From contig OW388302.1 of NCBI GenBank assembly GCA_936450465.1, forward strand, positions 56,176,959 to 56,240,958: 64,000 bases of DNA, given 5' to 3'. Positions 43,420-54,048 of this stretch are shown here, piece by piece. A model generated the notes under the pieces. That model ran no database searches and had not been told where the DNA came from. It saw only the letters and a program-made list of their open reading frames with translations. How positions within the stretch are numbered: the first letter of the stretch is position 1; the number at the start of each line of letters is the position of its first letter. The stretch is from Gibbula magus. Lineage: Eukaryota; Mollusca; Gastropoda; Trochida; Trochidae. The translations under genes and the position numbers were made by a program.

Positions 43420-44165
43420 GTACAATACCCTTTCAATTCCAATTTCAATACCCATTCAATTCGAGAACAATACCCATTCATTCAGAGAACAATACCTATA
43501 CAATTCAATATTGATATAAGAACAATACCTATTCATCTCTAGAGGGTCAAGTGGGTCATTGATGACGTCATTGATGACGTATTCCACCTTATTCAGGTGT
43601 TCTGATACTTATTTACTACTGGTATGGTAAAGTAATTGTTTTCATACAATATTTATGCAAAGTAGTTCATAATATTTGATATTTTAAAGTAATTATTAAG
43701 TTATTGTGGTAGTTTAACAGTAATTTGGAAAATGTCCTGCTGGATAATTTATTAAATAATGTTTTCTTTTCTTTGTTCAGCTTGAACATACTACAGTTAC
43801 TACTAGGTACAACAGTTCTAAAATTCCTATACCACTTCTGATATCTACTAGTCTTCTGCTATTTCTACATCAATTCTACTACTGCTAATTCAACTTTAAC
43901 TGCTACAACTATTCAATATATGCTACTGTAACCATGTGCCAAGGAATAAAAGAGTTCAGGATCATCGCCCAGTTATTCATTCCCACACGGACTATGAGAA
44001 GTGGTTTTTAAATGGAACACAGATTGAAGTTGTGTATGTATGGAGATCTGGGTATTGTGCTTACTATCGTGGACAAAAGCAAAATCATGTCTATCATCAC
44101 AAGCGAGGGAGGCTAGATTTTATGTTAATAATTACCAAAAGCACCTTGGATACATCAATCACTAT
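43420..44165. other. Intergenic, no gene seen
   Basis: Short AATACC repeats up to about 43530, then AT-rich sequence. The open frame 43936-44289 is accidental upstream of the LINE fragment. Confidence 0.45.
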
Positions 44166-44720
44166 TAACTTTTCACGATATTTGACCTTATGGTTGCACC
44201 GATACTATGCTACGGTTCAGAAATATGGGGAACTAGTTTCTGTAAAATTATTGAAACTGTGCACACAAGATTTTGTAAATTATTTCTGAAAGTTAGTAAA
44301 CTTACTAACAACAACATGGTTCTTGGAGAGTGTGGGAGAGTTCCCCTCCAATTTCAATATCTCTCTAGATGCACATGCCACGGAATAGACTTCCCTTCCC
44401 TATCAAGCATATCAGATGATGAAAACTTTGGGTGATAACGGTAAAAAATCATGGGCTTCTGATATAAGGATGATATTATTTCAATATGGATTCGACTAAT
44501 AAATAGATTTCACAAGACATTGGCTGCATTGCAACATTCATCAAATTGTTTAAACAGAGATTTTATGACTGCTTCATCCAGCATTAGCACGCATCACTTC
44601 TTTCATCACCCAAATGTAATTATTAATAATCACAATTCAAATCACTACTCAAGAGTTGAACCATATCTAACCAGTGAATTGTTACTTATCCAGCGGAAAA
44701 TCATAACTCAATTTTCGATG
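44166..44720 (+). pseudogene. LINE ORF2 C-terminal fragment
   Basis: The frame around 44190 reads APILCYGSEIWG, then KIIETVHTRFCKLFLKVS and NNNMVLGECGRVPLQ, matching in order the LLYGAEVWGF...VHLYACKKCLGV...NCMVYGECGRYPLY block of the LINE at 29.7 kb. Several frame changes follow; no RT domain is left. Confidence 0.75.
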
Positions 44721-44823
44721 CTGTAACTTCAGACTTGCTGTTGAATGTGGCCGACATACAAACACCCCATATAATATCGTGTCTGCCTCTATTGTCACTC
44801 TGTTGGCCTTGACTACATTGAAG

Positions 44824-45947
44824 CACAGGGGCTTGTATCGCTGAAAACAAACAGTTCCTAGGTCCAATACTACGATACGACATACCTATACTTATAAATA
44901 AAGAAAGGGATGCAACGCCTAATTTACCCCCTGTCCAATCAAGTCCAAATTTCAAAATGTTAACACACTTTGTACACCTAAAACACATTGTAGAATTAAA
45001 GCACAGTGATTACTCGTTCGATTAAAACAAACCTCAACACAATCGGTCCATTATTTCTAAAGTTATGACGCTTCAAACACGATTTTTTACCTGTCAAACT
45101 CGAGTGGGCCAAAATGGTGTCTCAGCAATACATCGACAAAAATCGAGGAAAAAGCCGATATTTCATTCCTAGCAAAAGCAATCAATCTCGAAAAGAGTTT
45201 TCTTCTATCACTTTACATCCCTGATGCATGTGTCATACTTGAATAGTTCGGGTATCTTACCGTAACAACTTTATTGCAACTTTCGTGTAAGTACAGGCAT
45301 TTCATCGAGCGACCTGCGCCATTTTGGAGGAGGATCCGGATCAGTTCGTACCAAAACCGGTTCCACTCAAAACGGGGACACCGACCAATACAAACCGACC
45401 CTGGGACGAACCAGTTTCGGTACGAACTGATCCGGATCCTCCTCCAAAATGGCGCAGGTCGCTCGATGAAATGCCTGTACTTACACGAAAGTTGCAATAA
45501 AGTTGTTACGGTAAGATACCCGAACTATTCAAGTATGACACATGCATCAGGGATGTAAAGTGATAGTAGAAAACTCTTTTCGAGATTGATTGCTTTTGCT
45601 AGGAATGAAATATCGGCTTTTTCTTCGATTTTTGTCGATGTATTGCTGAGACACCATTTTGGCCCACTCGAGTTTCACAGGTAAAAAATCGTGTTTGAAG
45701 CGTCATAACTTTAGAAATAATGGACCGATTGTGTTGAGGTTTGTTTTAATCGAACGAGTAATCACTGTGCTTTAATTCAACAATGTGTTTTAGGTGTACA
45801 AAGTGTGTTAACATTTTGAAATTTGGACTTGATTGGACAGGGGGTAAATTAGGCGTTGCATCCCTTTCTTTATTTATAAGTATAGGTATGTCGTATCGTA
45901 GTATTGGACCTAGGAACTGTTTGTTTTCAGCGATACAAGCCCCTGTG
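44824..45947. mobile_element. 1.12-kb near-perfect palindrome (foldback element)
   Basis: Each base at position p pairs with position 90771-p: CACAGGGGCTTGTATCG at 44824 with CGATACAAGCCCCTGTG ending 45947, and so on to CCAAAACCGG (45351-45360) and CCAGTTTCGG (45411-45420). Arms are about 537 bp with few mismatches and no net indel, around a 50-base spacer. Open frames appear in identical pairs on both strands; I see no conserved protein in them. The end sequence CAGGGGC is hAT-like, but no 8-bp duplication is evident. Confidence 0.9.
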
Positions 45948-47013
45948 ACTTTTTTCAAGCGAATATTTTATCATTTTGGTGGGCTACCCAAATGGCTCAC
46001 ATGAGCAATGTGCTAATATTTTAGGCTTTGAAAAATCATACTGTATCCTTGTTATTATCCGTTCGATTTTTACGTTTGATGGCTTGTTTTAAAGACAAAT
46101 CTATTGGCTTTGACGTGGTATATAACATTGAATGATAATATGATGACAACATTCTGAAGTATAATTTCAAACGGACATGGGGTGTTGACCCCGTTACATC
46201 CCTTTATTTTATTTAAATAGTATATCGGGCTGGATCGTCGACTTGATATTCTTTATAATCGCTATTTCGACAATACAAGCCCCTGTGACCTTTATGTTGT
46301 CACTTTGTTGAATCGACCATAATAAAAATGGTAATCTTCGGCAGCAGTCGGTACACTATAACGTTTGGCAAATGTGGCCCAAATCAACACAATGCCTTAA
46401 TTTACGGTTTATGATACTTCATGCAACACCATTGCCAAACAATATACTTATACACGATTAGCTAGACCGCTATAAGGAGAAATAATAATTTCATAATAAG
46501 CAGAGAATAAACAAAATGGCAACTGACTAACGAAATCCGATAAATCATAAACATACATATGCATAGTACAGATTTACAACGGAACTAACATCTGTTCCCG
46601 ACTTTGGGTTATACTCTCGAACGTACCTTGCTTCGCGGATAATATTTGTCGGCCATGATGGACATTAGTCATCACCATAGCGGAATTCCTGCTACATCTA
46701 ACAAGTAGTGTGTTCCAGTGCAATAATGTTCAACTTTTCCAAAATTGTCGCCATGGATATAATAGATATACCTCTGCCTCTGCCAACAGAGTATACGTTA
46801 ACGGCTAAGGCAGCTTTTCGACTTCCGATGTATGACGCGATCTAGCAACTCATTACTGACCAAATGTTTCTGGGAGTACATTATTAGCAGCGCGACTAAG
46901 TCGGAGCTGCTATCAGTTTTTGTGCCGTTTCCATCGCCGCCGCCGTCCCCGCCCCCGCCGGCGCGTTTTGTATTGACTATATAACTTTTTTTTCCTAGAA
47001 GGTTTTGAGAACT
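45948..47013. other. Intergenic; diverged copy of the palindrome end
   Basis: Around 46185-46290 a block ending ATACAAGCCCCTGTGACC is a diverged copy of the palindrome terminus (compare 45840-45950). Otherwise no feature. Confidence 0.5.
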
Positions 47014-47024
47014 CTTATGCACAA

Positions 47025-47341
47025 GGGGGCGGGATAGCGCAGTGGTTAGCGCGTTCGGCTTCGGATCAAGAGGTCCGGGGTTCGAATCCCGCCAGGGGCA
47101 CGGCAACTTTGTCTACAGTAGAGAACTGTTCTACACGCAGTAAGGTTTGGGTGCAATGCTACACTGAATTTCAGTGCAGTACCACCCATGGTTCGCTAGT
47201 TCCAGCCGATGCTCGCAGGTTTCACCGCAATGCATAGCCACATGGCGTTGCGGGCTTTCTCCCTGCCGTAATACTAGCAGCCGCGATATAAGTGAAATAC
47301 TCTTGAAAGCGGCGTTAAACCCCAACTCACTCACTCACTCA
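47025..47341 (+). mobile_element. tRNA-derived SINE, full length, 11-bp TSD
   Basis: Close to the consensus of this window: A box TAGCGCAGTGG, B box GGGGTTCGAATCC, 3' GCGGCGTTAAACCCC and CACT repeats. CTTATGCACAA flanks it at 47014-47024 and 47342-47352. Confidence 0.95.
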
Positions 47342-47393
47342 CTTATGCACAACTTCTTACTTAAACCCCTGGGTAATTTTTTTGACATTCTCA

Positions 47394-47711
47394 AGGGGCG
47401 GGATAGCGCAGTGGTTAGCGCGTTCGGCTTCGGATCAAGAGGTCCGGGGTTCGAATCCCGCCAGGGGCACGGCAACTTTGTCTGCAGTAGAGAACTGTTC
47501 AACACGCAGTAAGGTTTGGGTGCAATGCTACACTGAATTTCAGCGTAGTACCACCCATGGTTCGCTAGTTCCAGCCGTTGCTCGCAGGTTTCACCGCAAT
47601 GCATAGCCACATGGCGTTGCGGGCTTTCTCCCTGCCGTAATACTAGCAGCCGCGATATAAGTGAAATAATCTTGAAAGCGGCGTTAAACCCCAACTCACC
47701 TCACCCCCACC
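47394..47711 (+). mobile_element. tRNA-derived SINE, full length, 12-bp TSD
   Basis: Second full copy in direct orientation only 50 bp after the first. TTGACATTCTCA (47382-47393) and TTGACATTTTCA (47712-47723) flank it with one mismatch. B box intact. Confidence 0.95.
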
Positions 47712-48314
47712 TTGACATTTTCACATTCAAGGTCAAGGTCACGAGTTGTGAAATCGCTAAAATAATCCTTGTAAACACGATAACTTGAAAAATATTTGTG
47801 ATCAGGCTCTTCTTTGATGTAGAATCCCGCCAGGGGCACGGCAACTTTGTCTGCAGTAGAGAACTGTTTTACAAGCAATAAGGTTTGGGTGCAATGCTAC
47901 ACTGAATTTCAGCGTAGTGCCACCCATGGTTTGCTAGTTCCAGCCGTTGCTCGCAGGTTTCACCGTAGTGCATAGCCACATGGCGTTGCGGGCTTTCTCC
48001 CTGTCAAATTTTTCAACATGATAATGTACATGTAAAGCTTGTCAGCGCGATATCTCAAAAACCATTCACTGGAATTTCATCATATCTTACACAAAGCACC
48101 TCTTGGGGAAGTCAAAGGGCGGATTAGATGTTGGTGACCTTGACATTATTCTCATGGTTAAAGTGGAGCTTTGACTTTTCTCGACATGTTCGACAGTCGA
48201 TTTTGCTGATCTTGACACTATTTATCAATTTTGAAGTATTAAATTGTGGCGGGGGATCATGTCACCTTAGTGACAAATAAATGCTTGTTTTAAATAACTT
48301 ATTGAATCAAATTT
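47712..48314. repeat. AAGGTCAAGGTCAC-type repeat with nested SINE piece
   Basis: Sequence such as TTCAAGGTCAAGGTCACGAG, TTGGTGACCTTGACATTATT and GCGGGGGATCATGTCACC, a degenerate array probably from another hairpin-ended repeat element. A SINE fragment (47822-48003) replaces its middle. Confidence 0.4.
47822..48003 (+). mobile_element. SINE fragment, both ends missing
   Basis: Starts inside the B box (GAATCCCGCCAGGGGCACGG) and stops at CTTTCTCCCTG. Orientation plus. Confidence 0.85.
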
Positions 48315-48370
48315 CTCGCCGCTAATGGCTGCAATATTGCCCAAGTGGCGTTAAACAATTACTCGCACCC
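48315..48370 (+). repeat. 60-bp SINE-like element
   Basis: TCGCCGCTAATGGCTGCAAT then GTGGCGTTAAACAATTACTC; diverged. Orientation plus. Confidence 0.7.
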
Positions 48371-48496
48371 TCTAAAAGTACTGACACGGCATCAATATGA
48401 TGACTGCATGACCAATGTAGAGATTTTTTATATACTGACAATGGTCCGCTATCATTGTGTACATTTGCTCAAATGTGTTAACATTTCTTACTCACC

Positions 48497-48527
48497 TAAG
48501 CGGCGTTAAGCAATAACTCACTCACTC
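48497..48527 (+). repeat. 3' end of the 60-bp element
   Basis: AAGCGGCGTTAAGCAATAAC followed by CTCACTCACTC; the hairpin part is missing. Confidence 0.6.
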
Positions 48528-48530
48528 AAA

Positions 48531-49024
48531 CCACAGCAAAATAAATGAAGGGTTTGAAACGGGTTTATGGGCATTATTTAATTTCCTTTTTATATGAAAA
48601 AGTGTTAGGTTTTTCTGTTAACCTAGGAAAGCAGCATAGTCTGCATAGACACATTAACAGATGGGGACAGTCCTTCACAGCTACACTGAGAGAGTTGAGA
48701 AGAAAAACGCGGACCATCTTAACTACCAAATCTGAAAAAAAATACTCATATTGGTGATAAATATATTATATATAAATAAATATATTACCTGGTATTTAGG
48801 CTCGTCCCTAATTACTGCCATACTGACGAACCAGCATTAAGAACAAACATGCTGGAAGTGACCTATACGGCCGCAATTATTGCATTTTGCATTCTTCGCC
48901 GGACATTTGTCCATGATTTCGCTCTCGCTCTGATACGGCAAACTCTCCGTGTCTGTCATGCAGACTCTAACTGCAGATCTAAATTTCTCGAAGCGTGTTC
49001 GTACTTCCAAAGTGGCTCTTGTTT
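48531..49024. other. Intergenic, small ORFs unsupported
   Basis: Open frame 48545-48757 (70 codons, basic) has no motif or splice support; I leave it as unassigned. Confidence 0.4.
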
Positions 49025-49207
49025 TGTCGGGGGTGGGATAGCGCAGTGGTTAGCGCGTTCGGTTTCGGATCAAGAGGTCCGGGGTTCGAATCGCGCGGCA
49101 ACTTGCTCTGCAGTAGAGAACTGTTCTACACAGAGTGATGTTTGGGTGCAAAGCAACACTGAATTTCAGCGTTGTTACAGCTGTTGATTGCAGGTTTCAC
49201 AACAATG
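49025..49207 (+). mobile_element. SINE copy, interrupted by the next
   Basis: Head GGGTGGGATAGCGCAGTGG and body to TTAGCCACA, diverged, with a deletion after the B box (GGTTCGAATCGCGCGGC). The next SINE begins directly at 49208. Confidence 0.8.
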
Positions 49208-49519
49208 CTTAGCCACAGGGGGCTGGTTAGCGCGTTCGGCTTTGGATCAAGAGGTCCAGGATTCGAATCCCGCCAGGGCACAGCAACTTTGTCTGCAGTA
49301 GAGAACTGTTCTACACGCAGTAAGGTTTGGGTGCAATGCTACACTGAATTTCAGCGTAGTACCACCCATGGTTGGCTAGTTCCAGCCGATGCTCGCAGGT
49401 TTCACCGCAATGCATAGCCACATGGCGTTGCGGGCTTTCTCCCTGCCATAATACTAGCAGCCGCGATAGAAGTGAAATACTCTTGAAAGCGGCGTTAAAC
49501 CCCAATTCACTCATTCACT
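49208..49519 (+). mobile_element. tRNA-derived SINE
   Basis: Starts GGGGGCTGGTTAGCGCG (part of the A box lost), B box GGATTCGAATCC, full body and CACT tail with TTCACTC variants. Confidence 0.85.
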
Positions 49520-49577
49520 CGAATCCCGCCAGGGGCACGGCAACTTTGTCTGCAATAGAGAACTGTTCTACACGCAA
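49520..49577 (+). mobile_element. SINE fragment
   Basis: GAATCCCGCCAGGGGCACGG through CTACACGCAAC, directly after the tail of the previous copy. Three SINE pieces thus lie head to tail. Confidence 0.8.
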
Positions 49578-49776
49578 CAGGCCTCAAAGCCCAAAAAATT
49601 CCGAAGGAGCATGCATGCTCCTAACCTTTTTTTTCTTAGGAGCACAATTTTTTTTCAAGGAGCATGAATTTTTTTTAGGGAGCATGACAGTTATATGATA
49701 GATATTATAAGACCGGTACACAAATGGCAAAAAACACAAACGTAACATTTCAGAAAGAGACAGATTATTTAAAAAT

Positions 49777-50049
49777 TCAATAAGTTTTAAGCCAATCTTT
49801 CTGAAATCTATAGGTTTGAGTTACAGTTGGCTTAGATATTTCAGAATGCACTTTTGACAGATCGCAAGGAGATTCGTCAGTAACAGAAATGGGGCTTTCT
49901 TTCGCTTTTTCATGAATGGAAAGTTTCTTCTGTTTTGAGGGTTCATCAATGTTATTTGTTTTGGAATCATCGTTTACTCGTTTTAAAGTAGATTTACCCT
50001 TTAAAGCAAATATTGAAAACATCTTGCGTTCGCTGTCAATCGACGCCAT
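49777..50049 (-). CDS. N-terminal exon-like ORF, possibly zinc-finger/hAT-derived
   Basis: Start chosen at ATG 50049 in an AAGATGGCG context; the ATG at 50106 lies upstream. 90 residues: basic, Lys/Ser-rich start (MASIDSERKMFSIFALKGKS), then HSEISKPTVTQTYRFQKDWL near the end. The last block recalls the segment before the zinc finger of ZNF862/ZMYM-like, hAT-derived proteins, from memory. The frame stops 3 codons later without a clear donor, so it may be a truncated copy or exon 1 with a lost splice site. Confidence 0.35.
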   Translation of the reverse strand: MASIDSERKMFSIFALKGKSTLKRVNDDSKTNNIDEPSKQKKLSIHEKAKESPISVTDESPCDLSKVHSEISKPTVTQTYRFQKDWLKTY

Positions 50050-50109
50050 CTTGGCGAAGTGGGTGTGTCCCGATGATTTCATAACCAAAAACAAACCCGT
50101 ACGCACGAA

Positions 50110-50877
50110 ACAAAGTTCAATTTCTTACACGATCATTGTAATTTATTTATTGACGGTTTATTTATCAATACTAAACATTATCAAATACTTGTTTTATCCT
50201 GTCTAAAAGAATTTAAAATAATTAATTACCGTTGTTAAGTTATCATTTGCTGTAGATTGAATTAAAACTTCACAAAAGTACGTTTCTTGATTTGTCAAAA
50301 TGTTATTATTTTTCTATATTTTCAAGAAATGTACGTGAAGAAAACGTATGTCTTCTGAAATGTAACTATTTATGAGTTCAGACGCTATAATTTCTGTATT
50401 AATCAACATTCATGTACTTTGCAAATCGCGGGCACGGGATTATTTTTGGTTAGGAAATCGCGGTATCGCGTGAATACGAACTCCACATACCGCCCTCTTA
50501 TTTATTTTGTGTGGTTAGCGATGCCTACTTCTCGGCAAGGAGATTTGACAATCTATTTCGTTTGCGACTCCACACACCGCCCTCTAATTTATTACGCATG
50601 AAAGCGATTACTACTTCTCGGCAAGGAGATCTGACAACTCGCTTCCAATCTATTTTTAGTGTCAAGCGCTTCATCGTTGTGTTTGTTTGTCGTGTAAACT
50701 TGCAAGTAATCATGTCTTGTCTTGAGCAGTAAAATGGTGAATTTGTAAATAGGTTGGTCGCACATGTGAATATTATTTAAGGCGCACGAATGCGACTGAA
50801 TTTTTTTCAGATCGCAAAATTGAAATATAGATCGCAAATGCGACCAATTTAGTCGCAATTTTGAGAGGGCTGCGCAA
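50110..50877. other. Intergenic with an 87-bp tandem duplication
   Basis: CTCCACATACCGCCCTCTTA at 50481 recurs as CTCCACACACCGCCCTCTAA at 50568; both are followed by CTTCTCGGCAAGGAGAT. Otherwise AT-rich with no gene. Confidence 0.6.
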
Positions 50878-51047
50878 TTAGGTTTGGGTGCAATGCTACA
50901 CTGAATTTCAGCGTAGTACCAGCCGTTGCTCGCAGGTTTCACCGAAGTGCATAGCCACATGGAGTTGCGGGCTTTCTCCCTGCCATAATACTAGCAGGCG
51001 CGATATAAATGAAATACTCTTGAAAGCGGCGTTAAACCCTTACTCAC
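50878..51047 (+). mobile_element. SINE, 5' truncated
   Basis: Starts at GGTTTGGGTGCAATGCTACA and keeps the 3' half and GCGGCGTTAAACCC, with a weak tail (TTACTCACG). No tRNA-like head. 5' truncation is usual for LINE-mobilised copies. Confidence 0.85.
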
Positions 51048-51322
51048 GTAAGGTCGTTTGAATTTGAAAAATAGCTGCATGGTTACCTGTTATGTCATTT
51101 ATAGCTTTAGATATGCGTTCATTAGTTCTGGTCATAAAGAAAGTCATAAGGGCATGTGTCTCCAAAAACTGTGCGTGATGTTATCTGTTCTTTGAACTAT
51201 CTGTTGCAAATGATGAACCAAAACTTGCACGTAGCCAGACCAAGAAGTCCCTTGTCTGTCAATGTTGTACCACTTCCTGTTGAATTACATTAAAATATTC
51301 AGTCGCTGTCTGTACCATATCG

Positions 51323-51640
51323 GGAGCGGGATAGCGCAGTGGTGAGCGCGTTCGGCTTCAGATCGAGAGGTCCGGGGTTCGAATCCCGCCAGGGCCACGG
51401 CAACTTTGTCTGCAGTAGAGAACTGTTCTACACGCAGTAAGGTTTGGGTGCAATGCTACACTGAATTTCAGCGTAGTACCACCCATGGTTCGCTAGTTCC
51501 AGCCGATGCTCGCAGGTTTCACCGCAATGCATAGCCACATGGCGTTGCGGGCTTTCTCCCTGCCGTAATACTAGCAGCCGCGATATAAGTGAAATACTCT
51601 TGAAAGCGGCGTTAAACCCCAACTCACCTCACCTCACCTC
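51323..51640 (+). mobile_element. tRNA-derived SINE with 13-bp TSD
   Basis: Complete; CTGTACCATATCG at 51310-51322 and 51640-51652. A box slightly changed (TAGCGCAGTGGTGAGCG), B box intact, ACCTC tail. Confidence 0.95.
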
Positions 51641-51652
51641 TGTACCATATCG

Positions 51653-51712
51653 CCGCTAATGGCTGCAATACTGCCGAAGCGGCGTTAAACAATAACTCAC
51701 TCTCACTCACTG
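51653..51712 (+). repeat. 60-bp SINE-like element inserted at the same target
   Basis: Begins immediately after the SINE's second TSD copy and ends CTCTCACTCA before CTGTACCTTAT (51712 onward), a third, imperfect copy of the same target. So SINE and short element used the same site one after the other. Confidence 0.8.
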
Positions 51713-51815
51713 TACCTTATTATAAGTAGTATGTTTTTACGGCCTTCGTGCCGTGTTCTGTTTTTCAATAGCAATAGCAATTTTCTTTTTTAAATTAGGC
51801 TAATAAATTAAATAT

Positions 51816-51881
51816 CTCGCCGCTAATGGCTGCAATACTGCCGAAGCGGCGTTAAACAATAACTCACTCACTCACTCACTC
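51816..51881 (+). repeat. 60-bp SINE-like element
   Basis: CGCCGCTAATGGCTGCAATA, GCCGAAGCGGCGTTAAAC, AATAACTCACTCACTCACTC; close to the 51653 copy. Confidence 0.85.
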
Positions 51882-51902
51882 TGATTACTACCTGTACATT
51901 TA

Positions 51903-52016
51903 AGCCAGGGGCACGGCAACTTTGTCTGCAGTAGAGAATTTCAGTGCAGTACCGCAGAGCAGAGCCGCGATATAAGTGAAATAATCTTGAAGGGGCGTTA
52001 AACCCGAAGTCACCTC
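51903..52016 (+). mobile_element. SINE with large internal deletion
   Basis: From CCAGGGGCACGGCAACTTTG jumps to TTTCAGTGCAGTACCGCAGA, then to GCCGCGATATAAGTG and GGGGCGTTAAACCC. Two internal deletions remove about 150 bases. Confidence 0.8.
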
Positions 52017-52508
52017 TCTTGTACACACCTGCACTGTAGGTAACTTGACTGTATTGACTGTATCCAATTTGATTTACTGGCACTCATTTTTCTGGTGTGA
52101 AGGAAAAATGTCCCCCAATTAACGCGTGGGAGTGTTAGCTTGTGTAGATGTCATAATCATCATCACATGAACGAACGCCATTTTCATACCTGACAAATAA
52201 AATGACAGCTGTCACTTTTCTATGTGTAATGCACAGTAAAATTAATCGCTGTCTATTATGCAAAAACATTGTCAATACATATTACATTCCTAATTTTAGC
52301 GCGCATATTTGAACATTTTAAATTTGTCTTCTTTTCTTTATGCGACTCTTTGCCTTTAAATCTTTAGCAACAAAAAATGGTGTGGAATATTTGTTTCTAT
52401 TTCCCATGTGGAATCCCTTCTTGGAAAGTTTAGCCATTTTATTCTATGGCAAAAGAAACGGTACCAGATATTTTAATCTAGATTGAAGAATGAATAAAGA
52501 AGTCAGAT
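52017..52508. other. Boundary DNA left of the Gypsy element; no LTR recognised
   Basis: AT-rich, in contrast to the GC-rich element right of about 52520. I found no match with the presumed 5' LTR region at 60.4-61.5 kb, so the 3' LTR is absent or too diverged to see. Confidence 0.5.
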
Positions 52509-54017
52509 TTAAAAAAAACAAAATGTGGGGCGAGAGCCACGGAAGCGGTCTGGTCCCGTGCTGGTTGACGTCCTTGGTGGGGCAGGAGCCACGGAACCGG
52601 TCTGGTCCCGTGCTGGCCGAAAAGGGGGTCGTTCGTCCTCCCCTCTCGTGGTTTGCAGACCCCTGGGCCCGGGCCTGTTTTGTCTTCCCACCAGGTAAGT
52701 GGAGAACTCTTCCTTCTTTCTGGGCGCCAGGTGATTTGTCATAAGGAGGAGCACCCTCCAATGGATGAGGGTCGCCTCGGAGTTCAGGGGGTGCAGGTCA
52801 AAGCGCCTTGGCTGCACCCATCCCATCGCCTCACACATCCTTCTCATGACGGCTGCCTGGTTGGGTTCCACCTGGCTCTGGGGCGGGATCTCCAGGTGTT
52901 CCTGGGCCCAGGTTAGGAGTTCTTTGATTGTGGCCCGCCGACCCAGGATCCAGACGGCCATCATCTCCAGGGCCTTCCTCATCCGGTTTATGTTCACCAG
53001 GGCTCCTTTGGGCGTCTGGCTGACCCTCTCGGAGAAATAGGCGGGAAGGTGGCACTCCAAGGCATGCTTAGCCAGCTTCCGGGTCTTCGCCGCAGAGCAT
53101 CCCACGACGGGGCACACCGAACCCTTCCCGTTTCCTCGGCTCCTGGTGCTGGACGGATCCCTTCCTCCTCGGCTGGGGGCGTCGGTCATGGCTCGGCTAT
53201 AGGTTCCGAACCGGAAGGTAGGGCTGGAGCCAGCAGGGCGGTACCTCACTCTACTGTCTCCACGGGACTCCTCCCGTGACTCCCTGGTTCTCTTGCGCTG
53301 GGGGGGCTTGCCTTCCTCAGGATCTCGGCGGCTGGAGCCCTCCCGATCGAGGAATCTTTCCTGGGCCCAGCTCCTGGCCCCTGGTGCCTCGTCCTCTGTG
53401 TCGCTGCCGGTGGTGGTGGAAGGGGACCTGCTGGTCCCGGGGGAGAAAGACGGGCTGTCTCTCTCCGTAGCGTCAATTAGGCTGGCTCCCTCTAGGGCGA
53501 GTGTTCGTCCGGCCTGGTGGGAGAAAGACGGGCTGTCTCTCTCCGAGGGGACGTCTTGACTGGCTCGTCGGTTCATGAAGAAAGACGGACTGTCTCTCTT
53601 CGCTGGGCCAGGCCTCCCGGCTCCCTCAAAGAGCCACCTGGCCTCGTCCCGATCTGTGCCCTCAGGATCCATGATGCTGGTGGTCCCCCGTGCTCCCCGG
53701 GTATCTGTTCTTTCCTGTCGTCCTGGCCTGGGCAGGCCCTGGCTCCAGTGCCTGTCCGGAAGGGGTAGCCCGCGGGAGTGGGCGAACCCCGGTTGGGGTA
53801 GAACAGGGGATACCGTTCCTCTCATCCTCCCCAGTCCACCCCTCGTGATCACTTACCTCTGTACCCAGGTCATGGTGGCGATCCCCTCGTTGAATCCGCA
53901 CGGGACGGCGAACGAGAGCAGCTGCTCCCGTACCGTCTCCTCCCGGTAGAGGGTCACTTCCATCTCCTCCTCTACCGGGCTCCCTGGCTCTCCTTGCTCT
54001 TCCATCCTCTTTTCCAT
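52509..54017 (-). CDS. Third ORF (env position): accessory protein with CCHC/C2H2-like finger
   Basis: Frame opens at ATG 54017 (MEKRMEEQGEPGSPVEEEME; AAAATGG context) and meets a single TAA at 53855-53853 after TMTWVQR; the same frame is then open for 447 codons to 52509. The TAA lies in a donor consensus AG|GTAAGT, and an acceptor TTTCTCTTTCTAG sits 32 bases before the ATG, so the message is probably spliced, or a nonsense mutation divides it. The second part has three RDSPSF repeats (about 53600, 53545, 53467), an Arg/Ser-rich part, CPVVGCSAAKTRKLAKHALE + CH resembling a C2H2 finger (about 53120-53040), and a helical domain (INRMRKALEMMAVWILGRRA). No signal or membrane segment, so not an envelope protein. 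Function unknown. Confidence 0.55.
53851..53857 (-). promoter_or_regulatory. Splice donor consensus in the third ORF
   Basis: Minus-strand GTACAGAG|GTAAGTG; the intron would begin at 53856 and remove the in-frame TAA. The matching acceptor was not identified. Confidence 0.45.
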
Positions 54018-54048
54018 TTTGCTGGTTGTCTTTCTTTGGGTTGTCTGT

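Noticed and set aside
45213..45558. Two identical 94-residue proteins on opposite strands
   Set aside because: A palindrome produces the same frame on both strands; no conserved domain or promoter seen.
47025..47100. tRNA gene (A box, B box and cloverleaf-like sequence)
   Set aside because: The same head recurs in more than ten copies, each followed by a conserved non-tRNA body and ACTC tail with target duplications; these are SINE heads.
52080..52508. 3' LTR of the Gypsy element
   Set aside because: AT-rich and without recognisable match to the presumed 5' LTR region.
53049..53949. Several plus-strand open frames over the Gypsy 3' region
   Set aside because: They are GC-rich shadows of the minus-strand accessory ORF, with no motif of their own.
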